From positions 275,234-339,233 of the forward strand of contig DINQ01000010.1 of the NCBI GenBank assembly GCA_002426795.1: a stretch of 64,000 nucleotides of DNA, written 5' to 3'. This stretch comes from Bacteroidales bacterium UBA5536. GTDB taxonomy: Bacteria; Bacteroidota; Bacteroidia; Bacteroidales; F082. Below are positions 17,964-26,938 of the stretch, piece after piece. The notes beneath the pieces were generated by a model. That model saw only the letters and a program-made list of their open reading frames with translations, did no database searches and was not told where the DNA came from. Positions within the stretch are counted from its first letter, which is position 1. Each line of letters opens with the position of its first letter. Position numbers and translations under genes: made by a program.

Positions 17964-20024
17964 TTGAAAAAGAAGCAACTAATCAACAGAGAGGTAAGTT
18001 GGCTGCATTTTAATGCCCGTGTGCTGCAGGAAGCACGAGACGAAAGTAATCCACTTCTCGAACGCCTGCGTTTTATAGGCATCTACTCCAACAACCGTGA
18101 TGAATTTTTTCGGGTTCGTGTAGCCACGCTGAGGCGATTGCGCGAGTTGCGAAAAGACAAGCCTGAATATCTGTCGTATGATCCTTCGAAGGTGCTCAAA
18201 GATATTCGCAGTATCATTGATGAGCAGGAAAAAGCCTATCTCGAGATTTATCATCAGATCGTCGAACAACTGCATCATGTGGGGATTCATTTTATTGACC
18301 ACAAAACATTGAATGAAGATCAGGGACTCGAGGTTGTCCGCTATTTTCGCAAAGAGGTGCATCCGCATTTGTTCCCGATCATGTTGAGCGGGCTGAGCGA
18401 CGCGATCAATCTACGGGATAACTCCATTTACCTGGCAGTTATTTTACGGAATTCTGCGGGAATAAAAGATGATAATTTTGCGTTGGTGAAGGTTCCAACC
18501 AGCCGAGTTTCAAGGTTTTATATTCTTCCTCATACAAATGAAGAATACAACGTCATGTTACTCGATGATGTGATTCGTTACAACCTGAAAGAAATTTTCC
18601 TGCCGTTTGGTTACGATGTTTATGATGCCTATTCGATCAAGTTTACGCGCGATGCTGAGCTGGATATCGATAATGATATTTCGAAGAGCTTTATCGAAAT
18701 TATGGCAGAGAGCCTAAAACAGCGCAAAAAAGGGGTGCCGGTTCGCTTTATTTATGACCAGGAAATGCCTGAGGTACTGCTGACCAAATTGCTCAAAAAA
18801 TTTAAGATTTCAAAGAACGACATCCTGATTGGTGGCTATAAATACCACAACTTCCGCGATTACATGTCGTTCCCTGAGATTGGTGGAGACAATTTGTGGT
18901 CCGAATCACTTCCGCCCATGCGCCATCCTGACTTGCCACCCTATAGCAGTATTTTTGATGTAATCAGGTCGAAGGATATTATATTGCATTATCCTTATCA
19001 AACCTTTTCACATGTAATTGATTTGCTGCGCGAAGCTTCGCTCGATCCCAAGGTCAGGTCTATCAAGATGACACTTTACCGGGCTGCACGCGATTCAAAG
19101 GTGATCAATGCGCTTGTTAATGCTGCCAGAAACGGAAAATCAGTCACTGTATTTCTGGAGCTGCAGGCGCGTTTTGACGAAAAAGCCAATATCATCTGGT
19201 CCGAAAAATTGCATGAGGAAGGTGTAAAAATCATCAAAACCATTCCCGGATTGAAGGTTCACAGCAAACTACTGCTGATCAGAAGGAAAGAAGAAGGTAA
19301 GAATGTCTATTACACAAACATAAGTACAGGCAATTACAACGAATCGACAGCGCGAGTTTATGCCGATGACAGCCTTTTTACTTCCAATGAAGCTATTGGT
19401 CTCGAAGTTGGTCAAATGTTCCAACTCTTTGAAGCGCCTTACAGCCCGCCTGAATTTAAGGAGCTTTTGGTTTCGCCATACAGCGTTAGGAGTCATTTCA
19501 TCAAGCTACTCAACGCTGAAATACGAAATCAAAAGGCTGGAAAACCAGCCTGGGTTATTTTGAAGCTCAATAGTCTGGTCGATGAAAAGCTGGTGAGTAA
19601 ATTGTATCAGGCAAGTCGCGCGGGTGTTAAAATTCAGATTATTTGCCGGGGAATTTGTGTGTTGATTCCGGGAGTGCCAGGCTTGAGCGAGAACATCGAA
19701 GTCATCAGCATCGTCGATCGTTTTCTTGAACACAGCAGGGTTTATATTTTTGCCAATGCAGGGAAACCGCTTTATTATATTTCTTCGGCTGACTGGATGG
19801 TGCGCAACCTCGACAATCGCTTTGAAGTAGCCTGCCCCATCAAAGACAAATCTATTCAGCAGGAGTTGATGGACATGATTCAGATTCAGCTGAGCGACAA
19901 TTGCAAAGCACGTTTGATAAACCATTCCAAGGTGAACGTATATAAATCCAAGGAAAACGGAGAAGCCAACAAACGTTCACAAAGCCTGATTTACCGTTAT
20001 TTGGAGCGCAAGCACACCCAATAA
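17964..20024 (+). CDS. ppk1: polyphosphate kinase 1
   Basis: A 686-residue polyphosphate kinase, usual length. N domain begins INREVSWLHFNARVLQEA; the catalytic region has the autophosphorylated histidine in GLKVHSKLLLI and the second conserved histidine in FLEHSRVYIFANAG. The C-terminal domain is a phospholipase-D-like fold (ADWMVRNLDNRFEV). It makes polyphosphate from ATP. The start must be TTG (17964-17966), because the next Met is far inside the conserved N domain and no ATG lies upstream in frame. Partner of the sixA-like gene just before it. Confidence 0.95.
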   Translation: MKKKQLINREVSWLHFNARVLQEARDESNPLLERLRFIGIYSNNRDEFFRVRVATLRRLRELRKDKPEYLSYDPSKVLKDIRSIIDEQEKAYLEIYHQIVEQLHHVGIHFIDHKTLNEDQGLEVVRYFRKEVHPHLFPIMLSGLSDAINLRDNSIYLAVILRNSAGIKDDNFALVKVPTSRVSRFYILPHTNEEYNVMLLDDVIRYNLKEIFLPFGYDVYDAYSIKFTRDAELDIDNDISKSFIEIMAESLKQRKKGVPVRFIYDQEMPEVLLTKLLKKFKISKNDILIGGYKYHNFRDYMSFPEIGGDNLWSESLPPMRHPDLPPYSSIFDVIRSKDIILHYPYQTFSHVIDLLREASLDPKVRSIKMTLYRAARDSKVINALVNAARNGKSVTVFLELQARFDEKANIIWSEKLHEEGVKIIKTIPGLKVHSKLLLIRRKEEGKNVYYTNISTGNYNESTARVYADDSLFTSNEAIGLEVGQMFQLFEAPYSPPEFKELLVSPYSVRSHFIKLLNAEIRNQKAGKPAWVILKLNSLVDEKLVSKLYQASRAGVKIQIICRGICVLIPGVPGLSENIEVISIVDRFLEHSRVYIFANAGKPLYYISSADWMVRNLDNRFEVACPIKDKSIQQELMDMIQIQLSDNCKARLINHSKVNVYKSKENGEANKRSQSLIYRYLERKHTQ

Positions 20025-20102
20025 CTGTTTTGATTCTATCGAAATTCGCATAATTGCTTTGCGATTCACTCTGCATATAAATGAAGTTCTGACCCGAAAT
20101 CG

Positions 20103-20110
20103 TACTTTTG
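20103..20110 (+). promoter_or_regulatory. -7 box TACTTTTG before moeA
   Basis: Exact TAnnTTTG match, 17 bases before the moeA ATG. Likely promoter of the moeA-moaA pair. Confidence 0.55.
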
Positions 20111-20127
20111 TCCAAAATTTTGCTTAA

Positions 20128-21303
20128 ATGATCTCATTCGACGAGGCTTTTAATTATGTGACAGCTGATGTGCCTGTTTTGCCAATAGAAACGGTGAAGC
20201 TTCATGATGCGCATGGCCGTATTTTGGCGCAGGAAGTCTGCAGCGATATGGATATGCCACCGTTCAACAAAGCCGCTGTTGATGGCTATGCTTGTCGGAG
20301 GGCAGACCTGAAGAAAGAACTAGAGGTGGTAGAGGTGATAGGAGCAGGGAGTGTTCCCAAAAAGAAAATTACAGAAGGATGTTGTGCCAAAATCATGACG
20401 GGAGGAATGGTGCCCGATGGTGCTGATTGTATTGTGATGGTGGAGCAAACTGCGCTAACAGTTGACCAAAAAGTTGTTATCACCAATGCCAAAACCAAAG
20501 ACAATATTGCGCTTCGGGGAGAAGATATTATAAAAGCCGCACAGGTGATTCCTGCCGGAACGCTGATTCAGCCGCATCATCTTGCTGTGCTTGCCGCGGT
20601 TGGGGCTGTGCAGGTTGAAGTTTATCAGCAAGTTAAGCTTACAGTATTTAGTACAGGTGATGAGCTGGTTGAGCCGGATGAAAATCCCGGATTTGCAAAA
20701 ATCAGAAACAGCAATGCTATACAGCTTACTCACCAGGCCCTTGAGCTGGGATGCCAGGTGACCTATGGCGGTATTATTCCGGATAATGAAGCACAAAGCC
20801 GAAAAATGATATCTCAGGCATTTGATACTTCCGACGTGCTGGTTTTATCAGGGGGCATCTCGATGGGAGACTTCGATTATATTCCGCAAATCCTTCAGGA
20901 ACTGAATGTTGAATTGCTTTTCAAATCGGTGGCGGTGCAACCCGGCCGACCAACTGTTTTTGGCCGTTCAGGAAACAAATTTGTATTTGCTTTGCCCGGG
21001 AACCCGGTGTCATCGTTTAATATTTTTGAGCTTTTGGCCAAGCCATTTCTATACCGAATGATGGGTTTTGCCTATCAACCCCTGGCTATCCGACTGCCTT
21101 TAGCTACGGATTACGAAAGGAAGAATACAGGTAGGCGTGCCTTTGTTCCAGCTAAAATCAATATCAATGGAGAAATTGTTCCGATCGATTACCACGGATC
21201 GGCCCATATTAGTGCCTTGGTAAATGCCAAAGCGCTTTTCAGTGTGCCAATTGGAACAGACAGACTGCTGAAAGGAGCTTTGGTAGATGTACGACTCATT
21301 TGA
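20128..21303 (+). CDS. moeA: molybdopterin molybdenumtransferase MoeA
   Basis: A 391-residue protein that inserts molybdenum into adenylated molybdopterin. Order: MoeA N-terminal region with the conserved MPPFNKAAVDGYACR segment, the MoCF-binding domain with STGDELVEPDE and LVLSGGISMGDFDYI, PGRPTVFG and ALPGNPVSSF motifs, and a C-terminal beta domain. Last gene bases overlap moaA by 17. First gene of the cofactor cluster. Confidence 0.95.
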   Translation: MISFDEAFNYVTADVPVLPIETVKLHDAHGRILAQEVCSDMDMPPFNKAAVDGYACRRADLKKELEVVEVIGAGSVPKKKITEGCCAKIMTGGMVPDGADCIVMVEQTALTVDQKVVITNAKTKDNIALRGEDIIKAAQVIPAGTLIQPHHLAVLAAVGAVQVEVYQQVKLTVFSTGDELVEPDENPGFAKIRNSNAIQLTHQALELGCQVTYGGIIPDNEAQSRKMISQAFDTSDVLVLSGGISMGDFDYIPQILQELNVELLFKSVAVQPGRPTVFGRSGNKFVFALPGNPVSSFNIFELLAKPFLYRMMGFAYQPLAIRLPLATDYERKNTGRRAFVPAKININGEIVPIDYHGSAHISALVNAKALFSVPIGTDRLLKGALVDVRLI

Positions 21304-22087
21304 CCGAAAGATAAACTACCTCAGGATTTCAGTAACGGATCGCTGCAACCTGCGATGCTATTACTGCATGCCTGCCGAAGGCATCAAACCCATGGATCAT
21401 GCAGACATACTTCGTTTTGAAGAAATCCTTGAAGTTGCGCGCTTTGCGATCGATCATGGAGTCGATAAAATTCGGATAACCGGAGGTGAGCCTTTGGTAA
21501 GGAAAGGCATTGTGTCGTTGGTTGAAATGCTTGCGAAACTGCCTGGCCTGAAAGACTTAGGCATGACAACCAATGGTATTTTGCTGAACCGATTTGCACA
21601 CCAGCTGGCCGAAGCAGGCCTTCACAGGGTAAATGTCAGTCTCGACACCATCGATCCGGTTCGCTATAACCAAATCACCCGATTGGGAAGTATTGAAGAT
21701 GTTTTTAGGGGGATAGAAGCTGCACAGGAGGCTGGTTTGACGCCTGTTAAAATCAATTGTGTGGTCGACAAATCTTCTGATGAACCCGATGCACAGGAGG
21801 TAAAGACTTTTTGCAGGGAAAATGATTTACTTGTGCGGTTCATCCCGCGGATGGATCTTGAAACGGGCCAGTTTTCGGTTGTAGAAGGGGGTGACGGCGG
21901 TCATTGCAGCACTTGCAACCGCATGCGGCTTACGGCCAATGGCGATTTAAAACCATGTCTGTTTTCTGACCTGGCATTTAATGTGCGAAGCCTTGGTGTG
22001 GAAAAAGCATACACGGAAGCGATACATCGAAAGCCGGCTTGTGGCTCAATCAATCACATCAATCAGTTTAACAATATTGGTGGTTAA
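21287..22087 (+). CDS. moaA: GTP 3',8-cyclase MoaA, short form
   Basis: A 266-residue radical SAM enzyme for the first step of molybdopterin synthesis. It has the SAM cluster Cys20-Cys24-Cys27 (DRCNLRCYYCMP), ITGGEPLVRKG, and a second cluster Cys207-Cys210-Cys224 (HCSTCNRMRLTANGDLKPC). The C terminus ends in the conserved Gly-Gly (NNIGG). Family members are usually 325-340 residues; about 50-60 are missing between RFIPRMD and the second cluster. Since both clusters and the GG tail are kept, it reads as an intact compact form, not a broken gene. Overlaps moeA by 17 bases. Confidence 0.88.
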   Translation: MYDSFDRKINYLRISVTDRCNLRCYYCMPAEGIKPMDHADILRFEEILEVARFAIDHGVDKIRITGGEPLVRKGIVSLVEMLAKLPGLKDLGMTTNGILLNRFAHQLAEAGLHRVNVSLDTIDPVRYNQITRLGSIEDVFRGIEAAQEAGLTPVKINCVVDKSSDEPDAQEVKTFCRENDLLVRFIPRMDLETGQFSVVEGGDGGHCSTCNRMRLTANGDLKPCLFSDLAFNVRSLGVEKAYTEAIHRKPACGSINHINQFNNIGG

Positions 22088-22177
22088 GCTGCGTTTTTTT
22101 AACCAGAGGGATCTTGCCAGCGATTTCGTTTTGTGATCTTTTAACAGCAGCAAGCCCGAAAATTTACTAATTGCGTT

Positions 22178-22185
22178 TATTTTTG
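22178..22185 (+). promoter_or_regulatory. -7 box TATTTTTG before moaC
   Basis: Exact TAnnTTTG match, 16 bases before the moaC ATG, so moaC may start a separate transcript from moeA-moaA. Confidence 0.5.
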
Positions 22186-22201
22186 TCAACGATAGCAACT
22201 C

Positions 22202-22654
22202 ATGAAAAAATTCTCACACACAAACGATCAGGGTAAGGCACGAATGGTGGATGTCAGCGAGAAACAACCGGTGGTACGCATGGCATCAGCACAAGGCAAA
22301 ATCAGGCTACAGCCCGAAACATGCCAGCTAATCGGCGACAACCTGATCAAAAAAGGCGATGTGCTATCAATAGCGGAGGTGGCAGGAATTCAGGCTGCAA
22401 AGCAAACATCAAACTTAATTCCGTTGTGTCATCCTTTGTTGCTCGATCAGATTTTGGTTGAAGCAAAGCTGACAACAGAGGGCGTTTTGGTAAATGCAAC
22501 TGTTAGATGTGTGGGCCGCACCGGTGTTGAAATGGAAGCGCTTACAGCGGTGCAGGTCGCTTTGCTCACGGTTTACGATATGTGCAAAGCAGTAGACCAC
22601 CAAATGGAGATTTATGACGTTCTATTACTTGAGAAGACAAAAAAACCGATCTAA
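22202..22654 (+). CDS. moaC: cyclic pyranopterin monophosphate synthase MoaC
   Basis: A 150-residue enzyme that acts after MoaA to give cyclic pyranopterin monophosphate. Conserved blocks are plain: LIPLCHPLLLD, GVEMEALTAVQVALLTVYDM and CKAVD. Normal length. 114 bases after moaA and with its own promoter-like box. Its end overlaps the annotated start of the TPR gene by 41 bases, unless that gene uses the later TTG start. Confidence 0.96.
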   Translation: MKKFSHTNDQGKARMVDVSEKQPVVRMASAQGKIRLQPETCQLIGDNLIKKGDVLSIAEVAGIQAAKQTSNLIPLCHPLLLDQILVEAKLTTEGVLVNATVRCVGRTGVEMEALTAVQVALLTVYDMCKAVDHQMEIYDVLLLEKTKKPI

Positions 22655-24650
22655 AACATCACTTTTGGTAAAACACTTCAAACTTCTTTTGGTTGGAATG
22701 TTGCTCGTGCTTGGCTTTTCGGCAAAAGCACAGGTTAACTACCGGCATTTTGTTTTGGCTGGACGTATTGATCTATCTGAAGACCGTTTTATCGAAGCTA
22801 TTCGCAATTTTAACACGGCAATTCAGTACAAAGAAGATCATTTTGAAGCGTATTTTCTCCGTGGCATTGCCAAGTTTAACCTCAGTGATTATCAGGGAGC
22901 AGCGGATGATTTCTCAAAGACACTACAGATTCATCCACTGTATGTGCGTGCGCTGCATTACCGGGGTGTAGCCAACGACCGCTTAGGCAACTATGCCGAC
23001 GCCATGGCCGATTTTGCCAAAGCGCTGTCTATCGATCCTTTTAATGCAGATTTGCATGTGGCAAATGGCGCCACAAAAATGCATCTCAACCGCTTTGAAG
23101 ATGCTATCAAAGACTATGATATGGCACTGCTCATCAATCCGAATATGGCTTACGCCTACCTGAATCGGGGTATTGCCAACAAGCTTTTGAACAAACCGCA
23201 AGAAGCGTTGAAGGATCTGAATGAGGCCGTTTATCATGATTATTTCGACATTGAAGCCTGGATCAGAAGGGGAATGATTCACCTTGAACTGAATCAGTTT
23301 GATGATGCCCTCACCGATCTGAATCAGGCCATTCAGCTCGATGACCAAAGTCCACTGGCTTATTTTCAGCGGGGAATAACCTATTTGCAAAAAGGAGATA
23401 CCCTGGCCGCATTGAATGATTTCGAAAAAGTGAACATGCTTGACCCGCGCAATGCACTTACTTATTACAACCGGGCGCTCATTTATAGTATGCGCAAAGA
23501 ATTCGACAAAGCCCTGCCTCTTTACGATCAGGTAATTGCCATCAATCCACAAAATGTATACGCATATTTCAACAGGGGAGTAGTGAGTTTTCAGCAGGAC
23601 CAACTGCAGCCGGCCGAAGCTGATTTCACCTCAGCGATCAAATTGTTTCCTGATTTTGCCGGAGCCTACATCAACAGGTCATTGGTAAGGAAAAAGCTGA
23701 AAGACGACCATGGATCTAGAGCTGATTATGACAAGGCCATGTCTATCATCAAAGCACTAAACAACGATGATGGAAATCCGGATTCACTTTATGCGCAATA
23801 TGCAGATTCAACTTATTTTGACAAAATACTGGCGCTTGAATCTGAATTTGTGAACGGAGATGCTGCTGCTACCAAAGTGCAATTCCGAGATATCGATATT
23901 TTACCGTTTGAAAATTTTGAACTGAGTTTGCTGCCAACAACAGGCCGATCAAAAACAACGACTGTCAAACATTATGATGACATTCATCTCGTAGTGTATA
24001 ACAGTGCCAACAGAGAAGACTATATTTTAGCTTATGTTTTGCAAAACCTCAACGACACCAGTAGTAGTCAGATTTCGACAATTAGTGAGACGATTCAGGG
24101 TGATTGGGCATTAAAGACTTTACTGCTTGGTCTGGCAGAGCAAAGAAAAACCAACTACAACCGCGCAGAATCCATTTACAGTCAGCTCCTTCGTGATGAA
24201 AAGTGGGGTAACTATGCCCAACTTAATCAGGCCAATGTGCTTTTTGCGAAGGCTGAGCTGGTTTTGGCGAATGAACAATTTGATCAGGCCATTACGATTT
24301 CACGTAGGAAGTCGACGGTGACATCAAAGCAACTCGATCCTGTGGATCCGAATATTGATCCTGCAGTTGGTGTCATTCAACAATTGCTAAAAAGCTCTTC
24401 AAAAATGGCTTTTGCCTGGTACAATCTTGGCAATATGCAGCTGCAGCAAAAAGAATTTCAAAAGGCCATCGACAGTTATTCAGAAGCCATCAAATATGAA
24501 CCACACCTGGCAGAGGCCTATTACAACAGAGCGCTTACCTTGCTTTTTGTTGGTGAAAATGAATTGGCTTGTAACGACTTAAGCCAGGCAGGGCAATTAG
24601 GCCTAACCGAGGCATATGCCGTCATCAGAAAATATTGCACGAAAAATTAG
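22614..24650 (+). CDS. exported tetratricopeptide repeat protein
   Basis: Up to 678 residues. A signal peptide core (KLLLVGMLLVLGFSAKAQ) is followed by about ten TPR units with the usual W/G/A/P spacing (AYLNRGIANKLLNKPQEALK, AYFNRGVVSFQQDQLQPAEA), a non-TPR middle part (about 390-500) and two further TPRs at the C terminus (AWYNLGNMQLQQKEFQKAID). ATG 22614 overlaps moaC; TTG 22665, just after the moaC stop, would give a shorter and more typical signal peptide. Likely a periplasmic protein-interaction scaffold; no link to cofactor synthesis is evident apart from position. Confidence 0.85.
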   Translation: MTFYYLRRQKNRSKTSLLVKHFKLLLVGMLLVLGFSAKAQVNYRHFVLAGRIDLSEDRFIEAIRNFNTAIQYKEDHFEAYFLRGIAKFNLSDYQGAADDFSKTLQIHPLYVRALHYRGVANDRLGNYADAMADFAKALSIDPFNADLHVANGATKMHLNRFEDAIKDYDMALLINPNMAYAYLNRGIANKLLNKPQEALKDLNEAVYHDYFDIEAWIRRGMIHLELNQFDDALTDLNQAIQLDDQSPLAYFQRGITYLQKGDTLAALNDFEKVNMLDPRNALTYYNRALIYSMRKEFDKALPLYDQVIAINPQNVYAYFNRGVVSFQQDQLQPAEADFTSAIKLFPDFAGAYINRSLVRKKLKDDHGSRADYDKAMSIIKALNNDDGNPDSLYAQYADSTYFDKILALESEFVNGDAAATKVQFRDIDILPFENFELSLLPTTGRSKTTTVKHYDDIHLVVYNSANREDYILAYVLQNLNDTSSSQISTISETIQGDWALKTLLLGLAEQRKTNYNRAESIYSQLLRDEKWGNYAQLNQANVLFAKAELVLANEQFDQAITISRRKSTVTSKQLDPVDPNIDPAVGVIQQLLKSSSKMAFAWYNLGNMQLQQKEFQKAIDSYSEAIKYEPHLAEAYYNRALTLLFVGENELACNDLSQAGQLGLTEAYAVIRKYCTKN

Positions 24651-24678
24651 CGTTTTAGGTAGGTTGTTTTGCTGTTAC

Positions 24679-25068
24679 CTAGGTCAAAAAATGTTCAAGT
24701 TGATCGAGGTTTTCGAGCAATAGACCTGACGAAAATAGCACTATCATCAATATGACAATGAAAATAATGGAAATGAGTAAGATAACTCCATTGATGGTGA
24801 AGTAGCTCCCCAAATTGCGCAGGCTCTCGGTGAGTGCAAACTGATTTCCCTGGTAATATGCTTCGTTCACGCGGTTGGCACTTCGGGTCATAAGTACACC
24901 AAGCCAGATGGGAAGCCAGGCGATGACAATGCCTACTATTGACAATGCAATGAGAATGCCATACACAATCATCGCGATGCCTAAAAAACGCATCCATCCG
25001 GCAGCATTTTTTAGGGGTTGACTGATTTCGCGTACTAGATTTTCTTTTTCGTAATTGGTTTCTTCCAT
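24679..25068 (-). CDS. DUF5362 family membrane protein
   Basis: A 129-residue small membrane protein with a soluble N-terminal stretch, one long hydrophobic hairpin at about 26-62 (FLGIAMIVYGILIALSIVG), an amphipathic middle with SANRVNEAYYQGN, and a last helix at about 92-118. This matches the DUF5362 pattern common in Bacteroidota. Function unknown. Convergent with the TPR gene and divergent from the MOSC-MogA gene. Confidence 0.75.
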   Translation of the reverse strand: MEETNYEKENLVREISQPLKNAAGWMRFLGIAMIVYGILIALSIVGIVIAWLPIWLGVLMTRSANRVNEAYYQGNQFALTESLRNLGSYFTINGVILLISIIFIVILMIVLFSSGLLLENLDQLEHFLT

Positions 25069-25143
25069 GATTTTAAGTTGTTAGTTTAAACTATTGACGC
25101 AACAAAGCTGCGGATTCAGGCGAATCAGCAAGGGTAAATTTAC

Positions 25144-25151
25144 TAATTTTG
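25144..25151 (+). promoter_or_regulatory. -7 box TAATTTTG before the MOSC-MogA gene
   Basis: Exact TAnnTTTG match, 32 bases before the ATG at 25184. Supports that ATG rather than the earlier in-frame start at 25094. Confidence 0.5.
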
Positions 25152-25183
25152 CGGACATAACAGTCCAGGAAAATAAAAATATA

Positions 25184-26131
25184 ATGTCGCAAGCAACGCA
25201 GGAAATCAAGGTAGTTTCGGTGAATATTTCACGAGAAAAAGGAACGGTAAAGCTTCCGGAGGCTCAAATAGTGCTCACCAAAATCGGCGTTGAAGGCGAT
25301 GCGCATGCCGGTAGCTGGCACAGGATGGTAAGCATGTTAGGCACCGAGAGTTTTGATAAGTTTGAAAAACAAGCCGGAAGGAAAATCGCCTGGGGCGAAT
25401 TTGCTGAAAACATCACCACACAGGGAATCATTCTGCATGAGACGGCTCCGTTTGACCAATTCGTCTTTGGTTATATTTTGCTAGAAGTAACCCAGATTGG
25501 GAAAAAATGCCATGGTTCCAATTGTGCAATCTTTCGCGAAGTGGGTAATTGTGTCATGCCTAAGGAAGGAATATTTGTTCGGGTGCTTCAACCTGGAACA
25601 CTCAAACCGGGAGATCGGGGATATTATATCCAAAAAGTATTCAAAGTGATGGTTGTCACGCTTTCTGACAGGGCAAGCAAAGGCGAGTACGAAGATTTAA
25701 GCGGACCAGAGATTACCAGCCAGCTAAATGAGTTCTTCAACAAGGACAAGTGGAAATCGGTGATCGAAAATGTTGTCATTCCGGATGATCCGCAGCAACT
25801 TCAATTACTCTTGGAGCGTGCCAAAGAGGAAAAATACGACATGGTTTTCACTACCGGCGGAACTGGTATTGGGCCACGAGATTTTACACCCGAAGTGATA
25901 AAACCCATGCTCGACAAAGAAATTCCGGGAATCATGGAAGCTATCAGGTTAAAGTTTGGGTCCGAAAAGCCCAATGCCCTGCTGAGCCGAGGTGTTGCCG
26001 GAGTAATGGGAGAATCGTTGGTTTATGTGTTGCCGGGAAGCTTTAAAGCTGTGAAAGAATATATGACCGAAATCAGATTGACATTGCGCCATCTGTTATT
26101 TATGCAAAAAGGGGTTGATATCCATCACTAA
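25184..26131 (+). CDS. MOSC domain fused to MogA/MoaB molybdopterin adenylyltransferase
   Basis: A 315-residue two-domain protein. Residues about 1-155 form a MOSC domain (VVSVNISREKGTVKLPEA, GEFAENITTQGI, GKKCHGSNCAIF with Cys residues, PGTLKPGDRG). Residues about 160-315 are a MogA/MoaB-type domain (VVTLSDRASKGEYEDLSGPE, TTGGTGIGPRDFTPEV, RGVAGVMGESLVYVLPGS), which adenylates molybdopterin before MoeA acts. The fusion joins a molybdenum-cofactor sulfur/carrier-type domain to the adenylating enzyme. Cluster with moeA, moaA and moaC. No moaD, moaE or mobA is seen in the window. Confidence 0.88.
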   Translation: MSQATQEIKVVSVNISREKGTVKLPEAQIVLTKIGVEGDAHAGSWHRMVSMLGTESFDKFEKQAGRKIAWGEFAENITTQGIILHETAPFDQFVFGYILLEVTQIGKKCHGSNCAIFREVGNCVMPKEGIFVRVLQPGTLKPGDRGYYIQKVFKVMVVTLSDRASKGEYEDLSGPEITSQLNEFFNKDKWKSVIENVVIPDDPQQLQLLLERAKEEKYDMVFTTGGTGIGPRDFTPEVIKPMLDKEIPGIMEAIRLKFGSEKPNALLSRGVAGVMGESLVYVLPGSFKAVKEYMTEIRLTLRHLLFMQKGVDIHH

Positions 26132-26198
26132 TGGACTTATCAACAATGACTTATTCACATTTTTTGATTTTGAGTAGCTTTCTGTCTGTTTGAAGCAT

Positions 26199-26206
26199 TA
26201 ACTTTG
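26199..26206 (+). promoter_or_regulatory. -7 box TAACTTTG before the FtsB-like gene
   Basis: Exact TAnnTTTG match, 18 bases before the ATG at 26225. It overlaps the earlier TTG in frame (26204), which is therefore not the start. Confidence 0.5.
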
Positions 26207-26224
26207 TGCCAAGAAACGTCAACA

Positions 26225-26518
26225 ATGAAAAAAATACCTTACCAACACCTGCTGCGCAACAAGTATTTTTATACAATACTTGGTTTTTTGGTTTGGATGC
26301 TTTTTTTCGATCAGAACCGTTTAGGCAGTCAATATAAGCTGCACAGCAACCTTGAAGCTTTAAAAGCACAAAAAGCATATTACCTGAAAGAAATTGAAAG
26401 CCAGAATGCCTTGTCAGAGGCCCTCAAATCTGACACGTTGCTTCTTGAGCGTTTTGCCCGCGAAAAATACCTGATGAAACGCGATAACGAAGTTGTCTAC
26501 CTTGTTGTAGATCAATAG
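26225..26518 (+). CDS. FtsB/DivIC-like septum formation protein
   Basis: A 97-residue bitopic membrane protein: short basic cytoplasmic tail, one membrane helix (about 15-30, YTILGFLVWMLFF), a coiled coil (about 40-75) and the FAREKYLMKRDNEVVYLV end. FtsB and DivIC proteins have this layout and the xxAREKYxMKxxxE pattern near the end. Would act in the divisome with FtsL and FtsQ. Not in an obvious operon. Identification rests on layout and short motif. Confidence 0.85.
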   Translation: MKKIPYQHLLRNKYFYTILGFLVWMLFFDQNRLGSQYKLHSNLEALKAQKAYYLKEIESQNALSEALKSDTLLLERFAREKYLMKRDNEVVYLVVDQ

Positions 26519-26938
26519 CAAAGAAGGACAATTTAGAGAACGATAGCAATTGATTTACAATCAATTTTGCGAAAACTCACATTTTGGTGTGGTTATTGCA
26601 TGTATTGCTTGAAAAAGCACCTTTTCTGACGAACAAATTGCGAAGAGGGCTGTTGAATGGATAATACCAAATGCAATTATAGAATGATGAAACAAAACAT
26701 ATTTACAGCCACATTTAACCAACTAAAGGATTTTCTATTTGATCGGCAAACTGAAGATACCTTTCCAAGACGACAGACTTCAACCCGAAGGGTGAGATAC
26801 CAATTTCATTTGCCAGGTTTTTCCAACTTTCACCTGCTTCCCTTTAAAAATAAGAGGCAGGGTAGCTTGAATGTGTTCAGACCGCACTGGAATAACCAGC
26901 AAAGAAATTTGCAAAATGCTTCGAATCAATCCAAATAG
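26519..26938 (+). other. 420-base gap without a supported gene
   Basis: Between the FtsB-like gene and the ABC exporter. It contains a perfect 8-bp inverted repeat with a 3-base spacer (26548-26555 with 26559-26566), possibly a weak terminator. A 93-codon frame (26657-26938) ends directly at the ABC ATG, but it shows no recognisable domain, and its composition (many Arg, Gln, Asn, Phe) is unlike its neighbours. I do not call it a gene. Could hold a degraded gene or the exporter's regulatory region. Confidence 0.4.

Noticed and set aside
22088..22201. Moco riboswitch before moaC
   Set aside because: The gap is short and lacks the multi-stem pattern.
24656..24681. Terminator between the TPR gene and the DUF5362 gene
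   Set aside because: Only a 6-bp stem with a 14-base loop; too weak.
26657..26938. 93-codon ORF before the ABC exporter
   Set aside because: No domain, odd composition and overlapping frames equally open; not enough support for a gene.
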